From Legionellales bacterium UBA5158 (lineage in GTDB: Bacteria > Pseudomonadota > Gammaproteobacteria > DSM-16500), in contig DHXK01000199.1 in NCBI GenBank assembly GCA_002413665.1, positions 10,676 through 20,898 on the forward strand: a DNA stretch of 10,223 nucleotides, read 5' to 3'. A model generated the notes under the pieces. The model ran no database searches, had not been told where the DNA came from, and saw only the letters and a program-made list of their open reading frames with translations. Below, in pieces: positions 1 to 6,519 of the stretch. Positions within the stretch are counted from its first letter, which is position 1. Each line of letters starts with the position of its first letter. The translations under genes and the position numbers were made by a program.

Positions 1-2
1 GC

Positions 3-212
3 ACTGGACGTAAAGATAAAATTCGGGCAGGAGATATATTGGGAGCTTTAACAAAAGATGCAGGGTTACCCGGTGATGCGATAGGTAAAATTGACATAGC
101 GGCGATTTGTTCTTATGTAGCAATACATCAAAGCCAAGCTGACAAGGCGTATCGATATTTACAAAATGGAAAATTAAAAGGTCGTAAAGTCAGTGTGAAA
201 AGGCTGAGATAA
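3..212 (+). CDS. dbpA: ATP-dependent RNA helicase DbpA, C-terminal fragment (5' end outside window)
   Basis: The reading frame is open from the window edge and ends at a TAA at 210-212, giving about 69 visible residues. They match the C-terminal RNA-binding domain of DbpA, the DEAD-box helicase that recognises hairpin 92 of 23S rRNA during large-subunit assembly. What I recognise is the run KIRAGDILGALTKDAGLPG, then IGKID near the middle, and the basic tail ending GRKVSVKRLR, which follow the order seen in the E. coli protein. The helicase core would lie upstream of the window, so the ATPase motifs cannot be checked. It is a conserved housekeeping gene and serves as the chromosomal anchor to the left of the accessory region. 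The next gene starts 33 bp downstream on the same strand. Identification rests on remembered family similarity. Confidence 0.88.
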   Translation, partial: TGRKDKIRAGDILGALTKDAGLPGDAIGKIDIAAICSYVAIHQSQADKAYRYLQNGKLKGRKVSVKRLR

Positions 213-245
213 AGTTTATTCATAAAAAAATAAGATAAAAATAAA

Positions 246-797
246 ATGGATACAATTTTAATTTTTACAGATGCTGCAACTTCTCCAACGATGAATATGT
301 CAGTTGGAGCATTCTTATGTTTGGATAGCAAACAGATGAATAACTATGCTGAATGCAGCTTAGAAGATTTATATATTCAATTATCTGATGTTATTGTTTA
401 CCAAGAATATGAATCCAAAAAATCCACTTGGTCAGAAATAAAAACGGTAATTGATGCGCTTAATTTTATTCAGATAAATTTAGTCACTGTTCAAAAAGTT
501 GAAATTTACACTGATTGTCAGAGCCTTTGTGATTTATTAGGTAGGCGAAAAGATAAGCTTCAAAAAAATAATTTCATGACGCGAGCGAGTAAAGAACATC
601 CCAATGCGGATATTTATAAAAAATTATATCTTATTGCAGATAAGTTTCAAATAACCACATTTAAAATAAAAGGTCATGATTCAAAATCAAATCGCGTAAA
701 TGTCACCGATAAAGTTTTTGATGTAATAGATAAACTCAGCCGAAAAAAGTTAAGATCACTCGTAGGTTGGATTGAACGCAGTGAAACCCTACATTAA
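246..797 (+). CDS. RNase H-fold protein with repeat-derived C-terminus
   Basis: This 183-residue protein has the layout of a ribonuclease H-like fold. An N-terminal strand carries D9 in IFTDAA, E64 lies in TWSEIK, D90 ends the strand VEIYTD, and a late acidic residue (D155 or D159) lies in a helix after KIKGHD. These fit the four acidic metal ligands of RNase H (D-E-D-D), and the KGH before the last acid resembles the handle-side motif of RNase HI. It could cleave RNA in RNA-DNA hybrids, but it is divergent from housekeeping RnhA and could act on another nucleic acid. Residues 172-183 (LVGWIERSETLH) and the stop codon are encoded by the left arm of an inverted repeat, so the original C-terminus was probably different. 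No good Shine-Dalgarno precedes the ATG, only an A-rich stretch. Confidence 0.72.
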   Translation: MDTILIFTDAATSPTMNMSVGAFLCLDSKQMNNYAECSLEDLYIQLSDVIVYQEYESKKSTWSEIKTVIDALNFIQINLVTVQKVEIYTDCQSLCDLLGRRKDKLQKNNFMTRASKEHPNADIYKKLYLIADKFQITTFKIKGHDSKSNRVNVTDKVFDVIDKLSRKKLRSLVGWIERSETLH

Positions 798-837
798 CGT
801 TACGTTGAGTTTCGCTACGCTCTACCCAACCTACGAG
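759..837. repeat. Imperfect inverted-repeat element overlapping the 3' end of the RNase H-like gene
   Basis: Two 31-nt arms (759-789 and 807-837) face each other across a 17-nt spacer. Twenty-five of 31 positions are complementary, and the outer 12 nt (CTCGTAGGTTGG against CCAACCTACGAG) pair perfectly. Five of the six differences are transitions. It could form a long hairpin as DNA or RNA. GTAGGTTGG with GCAGTGAAACCC is reminiscent of small non-coding repeats dispersed in gammaproteobacterial genomes, often seen as translated VGW.ERSE tails. The copy supplies the last 12 codons and stop of the upstream gene and could also act as a terminator-like structure, although no U-tract follows. Confidence 0.85.
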
Positions 838-881
838 AAAATAAACAATTTAATATTAACAACTCTTAAAAAGGAATATAT

Positions 882-1373
882 ATGCAATCACGTCCTGCTG
901 AATCCAGCGCTGCTAGCGCAAGCACATCCAATATATCTTTATTAGAAGCATTGATTAAAGTAGAAAATATTTTACCTGATGTGAGAGAGGGAATTGCAGC
1001 TCTTGAAATAGAAATGCAAGAAGCACTGCGCACAGGGAATTTTAATAAAATAAAAGATAGAGAAAGCAGTAACCTTTATAGTTTAGTTGCTGACCTAGAA
1101 AATATATATAAGGCCACATCCAAAGAATCTTTAGGAAAGAATGTTATAGCTAGAATAAAAACAGCACTTTATGATGGACATTTAATAATTACTCAAACTT
1201 CACAACTTATGTCTAAATGTATGAAAGCTGTTTCCCAGATGCTTGATGGATTATTCACTTCAGGTAGCGAGAATTCATTTTTTCCATCTCAGAAAACTGC
1301 CGTTGCTGCCACACAAGCTGCAGTAGAACCGCAGCGTAGGAATCCACTGCTGAGTGGTCATTTTAAAAGGTAA
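882..1373 (+). CDS. Hypothetical helical protein of 163 residues
   Basis: I do not recognise this protein. The start is well supported by AAGGA at 871-875, six bases before the ATG. Residues 1-18 are a low-complexity Ser/Ala-rich leader without the hydrophobic core of a signal peptide. Residues 19-125 read as several amphipathic helices (for example EALIKVENILPDVREGIAALEIEMQ is one, split here only by pattern). The last 30 residues are Ala/Pro-rich and end in a basic FKR. No cysteine or histidine motif, metal site or membrane span is visible. It stands alone between the repeat element and the oxygenase operon and is separated from the latter by 127 bp. A secreted or host-directed protein is possible in a Legionellales setting, but nothing in the sequence shows it. 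Confidence 0.6.
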   Translation: MQSRPAESSAASASTSNISLLEALIKVENILPDVREGIAALEIEMQEALRTGNFNKIKDRESSNLYSLVADLENIYKATSKESLGKNVIARIKTALYDGHLIITQTSQLMSKCMKAVSQMLDGLFTSGSENSFFPSQKTAVAATQAAVEPQRRNPLLSGHFKR

Positions 1374-1476
1374 TAGTCATGCTTAACAGACTTAACGAAG
1401 AATGCGACACCTTATTTTATCAAGGTATTAATAAATCGAAAAAATAAAATCTTCAATACGTTGGTCAACAATAAAT

Positions 1477-1482
1477 TATAAC
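1477..1482 (+). promoter_or_regulatory. Possible -10 element for the oxygenase operon
   Basis: TATAAC lies 18 bp before the first ATG of the operon, in the 127-bp gap after the 163-residue gene. A weak -35 candidate TTCAAT sits at 1452-1457 with a long 19-bp spacer. The match is poor in AT-rich DNA and is offered only as the best candidate in the gap. Apart from it and an unconvincing 22-codon ORF, I see nothing else there. Confidence 0.2.
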
Positions 1483-1500
1483 GACCACTGGCGAGCCATT

Positions 1501-2553
1501 ATGGATAGGCATTTAAGAAATCAAAGTACACAGCCATTGCCTCAAATGAAAATATTCAATAACTTTGATGTCATTGCTAGAGGTTGGTATTTCGCACTCA
1601 AAAGTCATGAATTGAAAAAAAAGAAAATTATTTCCAAAGTATTATGTCATCATCAAATCGTTATTTTTCGTGGTGAAGATGGAATACCAAAAGCCCTAGA
1701 TGCATTTTGTCCGCACATGGGAGCTGACCTAGGTATAGGCTCAGTTGAAGGTAACAACATTCGTTGTTTTTTTCATAAATGGTCCTATGATGGCACGGGA
1801 AAATGTGTTGATATTCCTTGCCTTAAAAATCCTTTAGAGAATATAAAGCTTCGTTCTTATGCGTGCATAGAACGATATGGTTTTATTTGGGTATTTCCTG
1901 ATGCTATTGCTGATTTCGATCTCCCTTTCCACGACGGGTTGGAAAACAAAGAATTATTATTTTTTATAGGCAAAAGTTATATTCGCACATGTCACCACCA
2001 TGTCACTATGATAAACGGAATTGATAAACAACATTTAAAAACAGTACATGGTATTAATATAGAGATGGAATTAAACTATAGCGAGAATGATTATGAGGCG
2101 AATTTTTCTCTGAAAGGGATTATTCCCAAAGAAAAATGTATAGCAAGAATTTTAAAAAGAATCATAGGACCTATTTATGAATATTCAATGAAATATTCAG
2201 CAGGTACAATAGGTTTTCTGAGCACGATGAAGGGCTTGCATTTATTTGGTAATCCTAACTGTAAACTCCCAGAAACGAATATGATTTATGCTTACAGACC
2301 GTTGGAAAATAACCGTATTGAAGTGCAACCTATTTATATAACTGAAAAAAGAAAAGGATTTTTAGGTTTTTTTATCAATTATTTTCTGATGGGGCTGGCT
2401 GGAATTGGATTTTATTGGTTAAAAGCGGAAGATGGAAAAGTATACGAAAACATGCGTTTTAATTCACAAGCGCTTCTTCCCATGGATCAACCCATTTCCA
2501 ATTTTATTGCATTTATTAACAAACAAGAAGCTTCTATTTGGTCTAAACATTAA
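1501..2553 (+). CDS. Rieske non-heme iron oxygenase (first of three)
   Basis: This 350-residue protein is a Rieske ring-hydroxylating-type oxygenase, expected to use a [2Fe-2S] cluster to feed electrons to a mononuclear iron that hydroxylates, desaturates or demethylates an organic substrate. Rieske ligands are C70-x-H72 in CPHMG and C89-x2-H92 in CFFH. The iron site is D175-x2-H178-x4-H183 in NGIDKQHLKTVH, and D311 is a candidate for the third ligand. A hydrophobic stretch at about 287-305 suggests contact with membrane or a lipid-like substrate. The ATG at 1501 has only a weak GGCGAG upstream. An internal ATG at 1549 (residue 17) would give a start closer to typical Rieske proteins, so the true N-terminus is uncertain. 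It leads the operon, 22 bp before the next gene, and its C-terminal domain closely resembles the Rieske protein at the right edge of the window. Confidence 0.88.
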   Translation: MDRHLRNQSTQPLPQMKIFNNFDVIARGWYFALKSHELKKKKIISKVLCHHQIVIFRGEDGIPKALDAFCPHMGADLGIGSVEGNNIRCFFHKWSYDGTGKCVDIPCLKNPLENIKLRSYACIERYGFIWVFPDAIADFDLPFHDGLENKELLFFIGKSYIRTCHHHVTMINGIDKQHLKTVHGINIEMELNYSENDYEANFSLKGIIPKEKCIARILKRIIGPIYEYSMKYSAGTIGFLSTMKGLHLFGNPNCKLPETNMIYAYRPLENNRIEVQPIYITEKRKGFLGFFINYFLMGLAGIGFYWLKAEDGKVYENMRFNSQALLPMDQPISNFIAFINKQEASIWSKH

Positions 2554-2575
2554 AATAGTATTTTGAGTTATACAA

Positions 2576-3331
2576 ATGCATGGTCTTATATTCATTCCAG
2601 GTATATTTTTTTTATTATTGTTTTTAGGTGAACTGAGTTTACCTAATGTTTCTCTACGTTATAGCTATCACCGCTGGGATTGGCTTTTAAATATTATTGG
2701 ATTTTTTATGCAGGGACTGGTCGTGCCATTATGTGGTTATCTTATTGCAACCCAGTTACTGCCCCTCTGTTTGCCTTCAATGAAAGGGTTACTGCCATTA
2801 AGTTGGTGGGGTGCTTTTTTGTTAAACTTTATCGGCATCGATTTTATGTATTATTGGCAGCACCGACTGTTTCATAATATTCCTTGGCTTTGGAATTGGC
2901 ATCGTTGTCATCATGCGTCGCCTCGAGTAGATGTTTGGGCAACAGCAAGAAACTCAATTTTTATCAATTTCTTTTTTGTCTACTTATTAGTTAATCCTAT
3001 CGTTGGCTTTCTCTGTAAAAATCCATCAGGTTTCTTTGTTGGAGCGACACTAACAGCGAGTTTGGATTTATTGCGTCATAGTCAAATTAATTGGGAGACT
3101 ATTCCATTACTACGAAAAATAATTCGATGGATGGGTTTAATTTTTGTAGTTCCACCGCAACATCATAGGCATCATTATGCATTATTGAAAGCCGCTAATT
3201 TTGGGGCTAATCTGATTGTCTGGGATAAGCTATTTAAAACATATTGCATGAGAAAAGAACCACTATTGACATATCAAGATCCCGATGCAATCTCTCCACT
3301 AGCTCAACTGCTTTATCCATTTAAAGTTTGA
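2576..3331 (+). CDS. Fatty acid hydroxylase / sterol desaturase family membrane protein
   Basis: This 251-residue membrane protein carries all histidine boxes of the fatty acid hydroxylase superfamily (which includes sterol desaturases, alkylglycerol monooxygenase and carotene hydroxylase relatives): H96-x3-H100 in HRLFH, H109-x2-HH in HRCHH, and H196-x2-HH in HHRHH, with an extra H168 in LRHSQ. These residues bind a diiron centre on the cytoplasmic side of the membrane. Hydrophobic segments at about 4-20, 36-64, 76-92 and 125-160 fit four to five membrane spans. Expected chemistry is O2-dependent hydroxylation or desaturation of a lipid, sterol or isoprenoid. The substrate cannot be read from the sequence. 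It lies 22 bp after the first Rieske gene and 59 bp before the next gene. Length is slightly short of the usual 270-300 residues but the core is complete. Confidence 0.87.
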   Translation: MHGLIFIPGIFFLLLFLGELSLPNVSLRYSYHRWDWLLNIIGFFMQGLVVPLCGYLIATQLLPLCLPSMKGLLPLSWWGAFLLNFIGIDFMYYWQHRLFHNIPWLWNWHRCHHASPRVDVWATARNSIFINFFFVYLLVNPIVGFLCKNPSGFFVGATLTASLDLLRHSQINWETIPLLRKIIRWMGLIFVVPPQHHRHHYALLKAANFGANLIVWDKLFKTYCMRKEPLLTYQDPDAISPLAQLLYPFKV

Positions 3332-3390
3332 TTTTGATAAAGCTGTATGGTCTAATTTTTTGAAGAAATAATATATTTTCATGGATAGTT

Positions 3391-4566
3391 ATGCACCCAC
3401 ATCTAACTCAGCGACAAACAAAATCATTATTAGACGATACTCTCACCTATAAGAAGCTTGAGCTTAATAAAAAGCGAAATGAAGAACAAGATCACACTAG
3501 TCTAATTGATCAAGCTGCGGATAATTTTCATTATCATGAATGCAAAGATGTTTATTGGCAGGGAGAAAACTTTTCACTTTTGTACGGAACACCTGTTTGG
3601 GATCAGGCTACTTTTTCACAACGTTTGGTTTTAAATCATTTATATTGGGTAGCTTATTATAGTCAAATTATTTCCGCTGAAATTGCTACTATTTTTTTGA
3701 ATCAAGTTGCAGCTGCTGGACTTTATACATTAGAGGATTTTCGGATAGTTTGCGATACATTAGATTTAGAGTCAAAGCAAGAGCGTTCCCATATTCAAGC
3801 CTTCAAAAAAATTGGAGAAGCGGTAGAGTGGGAATTGTTTGGAGAACGTTTATTTACCTATCCAATGCGTGGTCTTTTTGCTGAAACAATGCTATTTTCC
3901 GATACTAACTGGGGAAAGCAATTTTGGCGTAAACTGCAATTACAAGCTTATACTTTACTCTCTGCGAATAATGCTTTTCTTGCTAGTCAATATCTTATGG
4001 TCAGAGGATTAAGAACACTTAATGGCAAGCTTATTCAACATAAACTTGCAAATTATTACATGCGACAACCTGAGCAGGATAAGGCGCCGATTCCAGCTGC
4101 TATTAGTTATTATCATTTTATGGATGAAAGCTATCACTTCAATACATCAAAGTTGATTGGTCAGGATGTTATTCATTCTCTTGATGCGCCTACACGTTTT
4201 GAATCCTGGGTTATTAATCGTGGGGTTGCAGGTTGTCAGAAAGATCATTTTCATTTCTCTGCAGCTATACAAGGAATATTTTGGTATGAGCCGGCTTTAT
4301 TTAATGTTATTTACAAATTACTTAGATCAAGCATTTTTTGTATGGATGATAAAGAATCTAGAAGAATGCTAAAGGCTTGTTTTACACAAGAAACATTAGG
4401 TTTGCAGAGTAGTTTTGATATGCATCGTACAGCAGTAGAATCGTATAAAGCGTTTGTTGAATCGGCTGATTATTTGTCTTCTGCAAATCGAGATATGCGC
4501 ACGATGGAAAAGAGCTCAATAACTTCTTATTTAAAACGTAACCGCCATGCTATGGCGCGTTTTTAA
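3391..4566 (+). CDS. AurF-like diiron oxygenase
   Basis: This 391-residue protein looks like a soluble helical diiron oxygenase of the AurF (p-aminobenzoate N-oxygenase) type. Candidate ligands are E97 (SAEIA), E131-x2-H134 (ERSH) and the diagnostic H242-x3-E246-x2-H249 (HFMDESYH). AurF uses the same E-x2-H and H-x3-E-x2-H spacings with seven ligands in all. The fourth carboxylate is not obvious: the helix where it is expected reads SANNAFLASQ (191-200), so either E165 or another residue fills the role or the site is altered. Known relatives oxidise aryl amines to nitro groups, but family members also do other oxidations. The ferredoxin gene follows after 5 bp and is a likely electron donor. 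No Shine-Dalgarno is visible before the ATG. Family call is moderately sure, reaction is not known. Confidence 0.68.
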   Translation: MHPHLTQRQTKSLLDDTLTYKKLELNKKRNEEQDHTSLIDQAADNFHYHECKDVYWQGENFSLLYGTPVWDQATFSQRLVLNHLYWVAYYSQIISAEIATIFLNQVAAAGLYTLEDFRIVCDTLDLESKQERSHIQAFKKIGEAVEWELFGERLFTYPMRGLFAETMLFSDTNWGKQFWRKLQLQAYTLLSANNAFLASQYLMVRGLRTLNGKLIQHKLANYYMRQPEQDKAPIPAAISYYHFMDESYHFNTSKLIGQDVIHSLDAPTRFESWVINRGVAGCQKDHFHFSAAIQGIFWYEPALFNVIYKLLRSSIFCMDDKESRRMLKACFTQETLGLQSSFDMHRTAVESYKAFVESADYLSSANRDMRTMEKSSITSYLKRNRHAMARF

Positions 4567-4571
4567 TTTTT

Positions 4572-4871
4572 ATGAAATATTATAAAATTGAATTTACAGA
4601 AACGAATTTTGAATCAGTTGAATTACCTGAAGGACCCTATCTTTCTGATTATTTAACTGCGGTTAATTCGCCAGTGTTATTTGGTTGTCGCTCTGGCATT
4701 TGTGGAACTTGTTTAATTGAAGTAACTCCTTTACAGGGAGATTTAGATCTTCCTGATGAACTTGAAGCTGAAACATTAGCGTTATTTGCACCCAATAATC
4801 CTAATGCACGACTAGCTTGTCAGTTGAATTTAACAACATGCATTTCATTGAAAAAAATTAAGAGCCTATGA
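4572..4871 (+). CDS. Plant-type [2Fe-2S] ferredoxin
   Basis: This is a single-domain ferredoxin of 99 residues. The four cluster cysteines are C39, C44 and C47 in GCRSGICGTC (C-x4-C-x2-C) and C83 in LACQL, the classic plant-type pattern. Acidic patches (for example DLDLPDELEAE at 57-67) fit docking to basic oxygenase surfaces. It starts 5 bp after the AurF-like gene and its stop overlaps the ATG of the second Rieske gene, which points to co-expression in similar amounts. Its likely job is to carry electrons to one or more of the neighbouring oxygenases. No ferredoxin reductase is in the window, so a reductase from elsewhere in the genome would have to reduce it. Confidence 0.93.
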   Translation: MKYYKIEFTETNFESVELPEGPYLSDYLTAVNSPVLFGCRSGICGTCLIEVTPLQGDLDLPDELEAETLALFAPNNPNARLACQLNLTTCISLKKIKSL

Positions 4872-5887
4872 CAATTAATTTAAAAAATTTTTGGTATATT
4901 ATTGCTGAATCTCATGAGTTATCAAAAGATTCTGTGATTTCCCGTCAAGTGTGTGATGAATGGTTGGTTTGTTATCGCAGTGTAGAGGGTAAAGCAACTG
5001 TGATGCGAGATCGTTGCTTGCATCGCTGTGGCAGATTATCAGAAGGAACTGTTACGAAAGGACTTTTAAAATGTCCGTATCATGGTTGGGCATACGATGG
5101 GCAGGGGAAAGTGGTTGCTATACCTTCTATGGGTGATGCGGTTCCTGATAACCTTAAAGCCCATACTTATTCTACCATTGAACAAGATGGTTATATTTAT
5201 GTTCGACTGATAGTGGGTCTAGATGAAATTCAGCCTTTTGCTATGGAATATTATCAAAAATCTGGTTGGAAAAATGTTCGTTTACAAAATATTTTTCAAA
5301 ATAATCTAAGTAATTGCGTAGAAAATTTCATTGATATTCCACATACGGCTTTTGTACATAAAGGAATTTTTCGTTCAAGTAAAAATGAACTTATTGCAGC
5401 GAAAGTTTTACGTAGTAACGGACAAGTACACGTGACTTATTCAAATGAGAAACAAAATTTAGGAAGTTTCAATTGGTTTCTGAATCCACGAGGTCACCTT
5501 GTCACACATACAGATAGTTTTTTTATGCCAAATGTGACTTTTGTGTCCTACTCGCTGCAATCAAAATGGCAATTCGTAATTACATCGCAGTCTGTGCCGA
5601 TTAGTTCTGATCAAACACGAGTGTATACGGAATTAAGTTTTCGCTTTGGCATGTTAACACCGCTGGCAACTTGGATAGTGAAACGACAAGCGCAAAAAGT
5701 AATTGATCAAGATATTAAAATACTTAATCAACAAATGTCTGTGATAAAAAAATATGGAGACCATTTTTATAATACTCCTTCTGATAAAATTCACACTTTT
5801 GTGAGTGAAATTATTCAATCTTTACAGGATAATAAAGATCCAAGATTATTACCTGATCACGAACAAGAGGTGACATTCAGGGTATGA
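4868..5887 (+). CDS. Rieske non-heme iron oxygenase (second, vanillate demethylase/PaO-like subtype)
   Basis: This 339-residue protein has a full Rieske oxygenase layout. The [2Fe-2S] ligands are C50-x-H52 (CLHR) and C69-x2-H72 (CPYHGW). The catalytic iron site is D156-x2-H159-x4-H164 within ENFIDIPHTAFVH, with D280 or D282 (VIDQDIKILNQQ) as likely third ligand. The N-terminal NFWYIIAESHEL and C-terminal QDIKILNQQ resemble single-component-oxygenase families such as vanillate O-demethylase and chlorophyll-type PaO/TIC55 oxygenases. It is clearly less like the other two Rieske proteins in the window than they are like each other. The ATG overlaps the ferredoxin stop (ATGA), so ferredoxin and oxygenase are probably translationally coupled partners. 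Its own stop overlaps the acyltransferase start in the same way. Substrate unknown. Confidence 0.9.
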   Translation: MTINLKNFWYIIAESHELSKDSVISRQVCDEWLVCYRSVEGKATVMRDRCLHRCGRLSEGTVTKGLLKCPYHGWAYDGQGKVVAIPSMGDAVPDNLKAHTYSTIEQDGYIYVRLIVGLDEIQPFAMEYYQKSGWKNVRLQNIFQNNLSNCVENFIDIPHTAFVHKGIFRSSKNELIAAKVLRSNGQVHVTYSNEKQNLGSFNWFLNPRGHLVTHTDSFFMPNVTFVSYSLQSKWQFVITSQSVPISSDQTRVYTELSFRFGMLTPLATWIVKRQAQKVIDQDIKILNQQMSVIKKYGDHFYNTPSDKIHTFVSEIIQSLQDNKDPRLLPDHEQEVTFRV

Positions 5888-6519
5888 CATTACGTGGCCA
5901 TGTAATTAGTTTATTTCCGTTATTCCATATGTTATGTATGGCAGCGGCTTTTTTTACCCTCTGCTATCATTTTACAGTGGTCGCTGTTTTCTCTTTGATT
6001 TTTTCTATTTATCTATTACCTATACTTTGTATGCGTGTTCATCATTGGGTTTCACCATTGAAAGAAGGTAGCTCTAATATTGCCGAGCTACATTATTCTC
6101 CTTGGTGGGCCACGCATCAATTCCAAGCAGTGTTCAACGCCATACCTATTTTTGATGCTATTTTAAGATTAATTCCAGGGTCTTATTCTATTTGGATGCG
6201 CTTGTGGGGGAGCACCATAGGTAAAGGTGTTTATTGGACACCTCTTGTTGATATTACCGATAGAGGTTTAATGGAGGTGGGTAATCACGTTATTTTTGGT
6301 CACAAAGCATCGTGTTTCTCACATGTCATTATTCATAAGCCAGATAAACTTATTCTGTACGTTAAGCGTATAAGTATTGGAGATTATGTTTTCGTGGGTG
6401 CTGGATCCCGTATAGGACCTGGAGCAAGAATTGATGATCACTTGGTGTTGGATTTTTTAACGGATGTAAAAATAAATCAGCATTTAAAAAAGGGAACACC
6501 GTGTCCAGTTGGCGCGTAA
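5884..6519 (+). CDS. Membrane-anchored hexapeptide-repeat acyltransferase
   Basis: This 211-residue protein has two N-terminal hydrophobic segments (about 8-27 and 31-50) followed by a left-handed beta-helix domain at about 105-185. Hexapeptide-type turns are visible in GSTIGKGVYW, LMEVGNHVIFG, ISIGDYVFVG and SRIGPGARI. H140 in FGHKAS and H147 are candidates for the catalytic base. Such proteins transfer acetyl or longer acyl groups from CoA or a carrier to a hydroxyl or amine. The membrane anchor suggests a lipid-like acceptor. It overlaps the second Rieske gene by ATGA and the GH3 gene by 19 bp, so it is locked into the operon. The proteins it most recalls are the LbH acyltransferases of polysaccharide and secondary-metabolite loci. 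The donor and acceptor are unknown. Confidence 0.75.
   Translation: MTLRGHVISLFPLFHMLCMAAAFFTLCYHFTVVAVFSLIFSIYLLPILCMRVHHWVSPLKEGSSNIAELHYSPWWATHQFQAVFNAIPIFDAILRLIPGSYSIWMRLWGSTIGKGVYWTPLVDITDRGLMEVGNHVIFGHKASCFSHVIIHKPDKLILYVKRISIGDYVFVGAGSRIGPGARIDDHLVLDFLTDVKINQHLKKGTPCPVGA
6490..6495 (+). promoter_or_regulatory. Shine-Dalgarno fixing the GTG start of the GH3 gene
   Basis: AAGGGA lies five bases before the GTG at 6501, inside the 3' end of the acyltransferase gene. The next in-frame ATG would remove well over a hundred residues of the GH3 domain, including the TSGSS loop, so this GTG is the start to use. Confidence 0.7.

Noticed and set aside
128..331. Minus-strand ORF of 67 codons across the dbpA and RNase H-like genes
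   Set aside because: It is antisense to two convincing genes and spans their junction; its hydrophobic translation reflects AT-rich antisense sequence.
759..837. Intrinsic terminator for the RNase H-like gene
   Set aside because: The hairpin is long and imperfect and overlaps the coding end, and no U-run follows; a dispersed repeat explains it better.
1379..1447. 22-codon ORF starting at an ATG just after the 163-residue gene
   Set aside because: No Shine-Dalgarno, very short, no recognisable similarity; expected by chance in AT-rich DNA.
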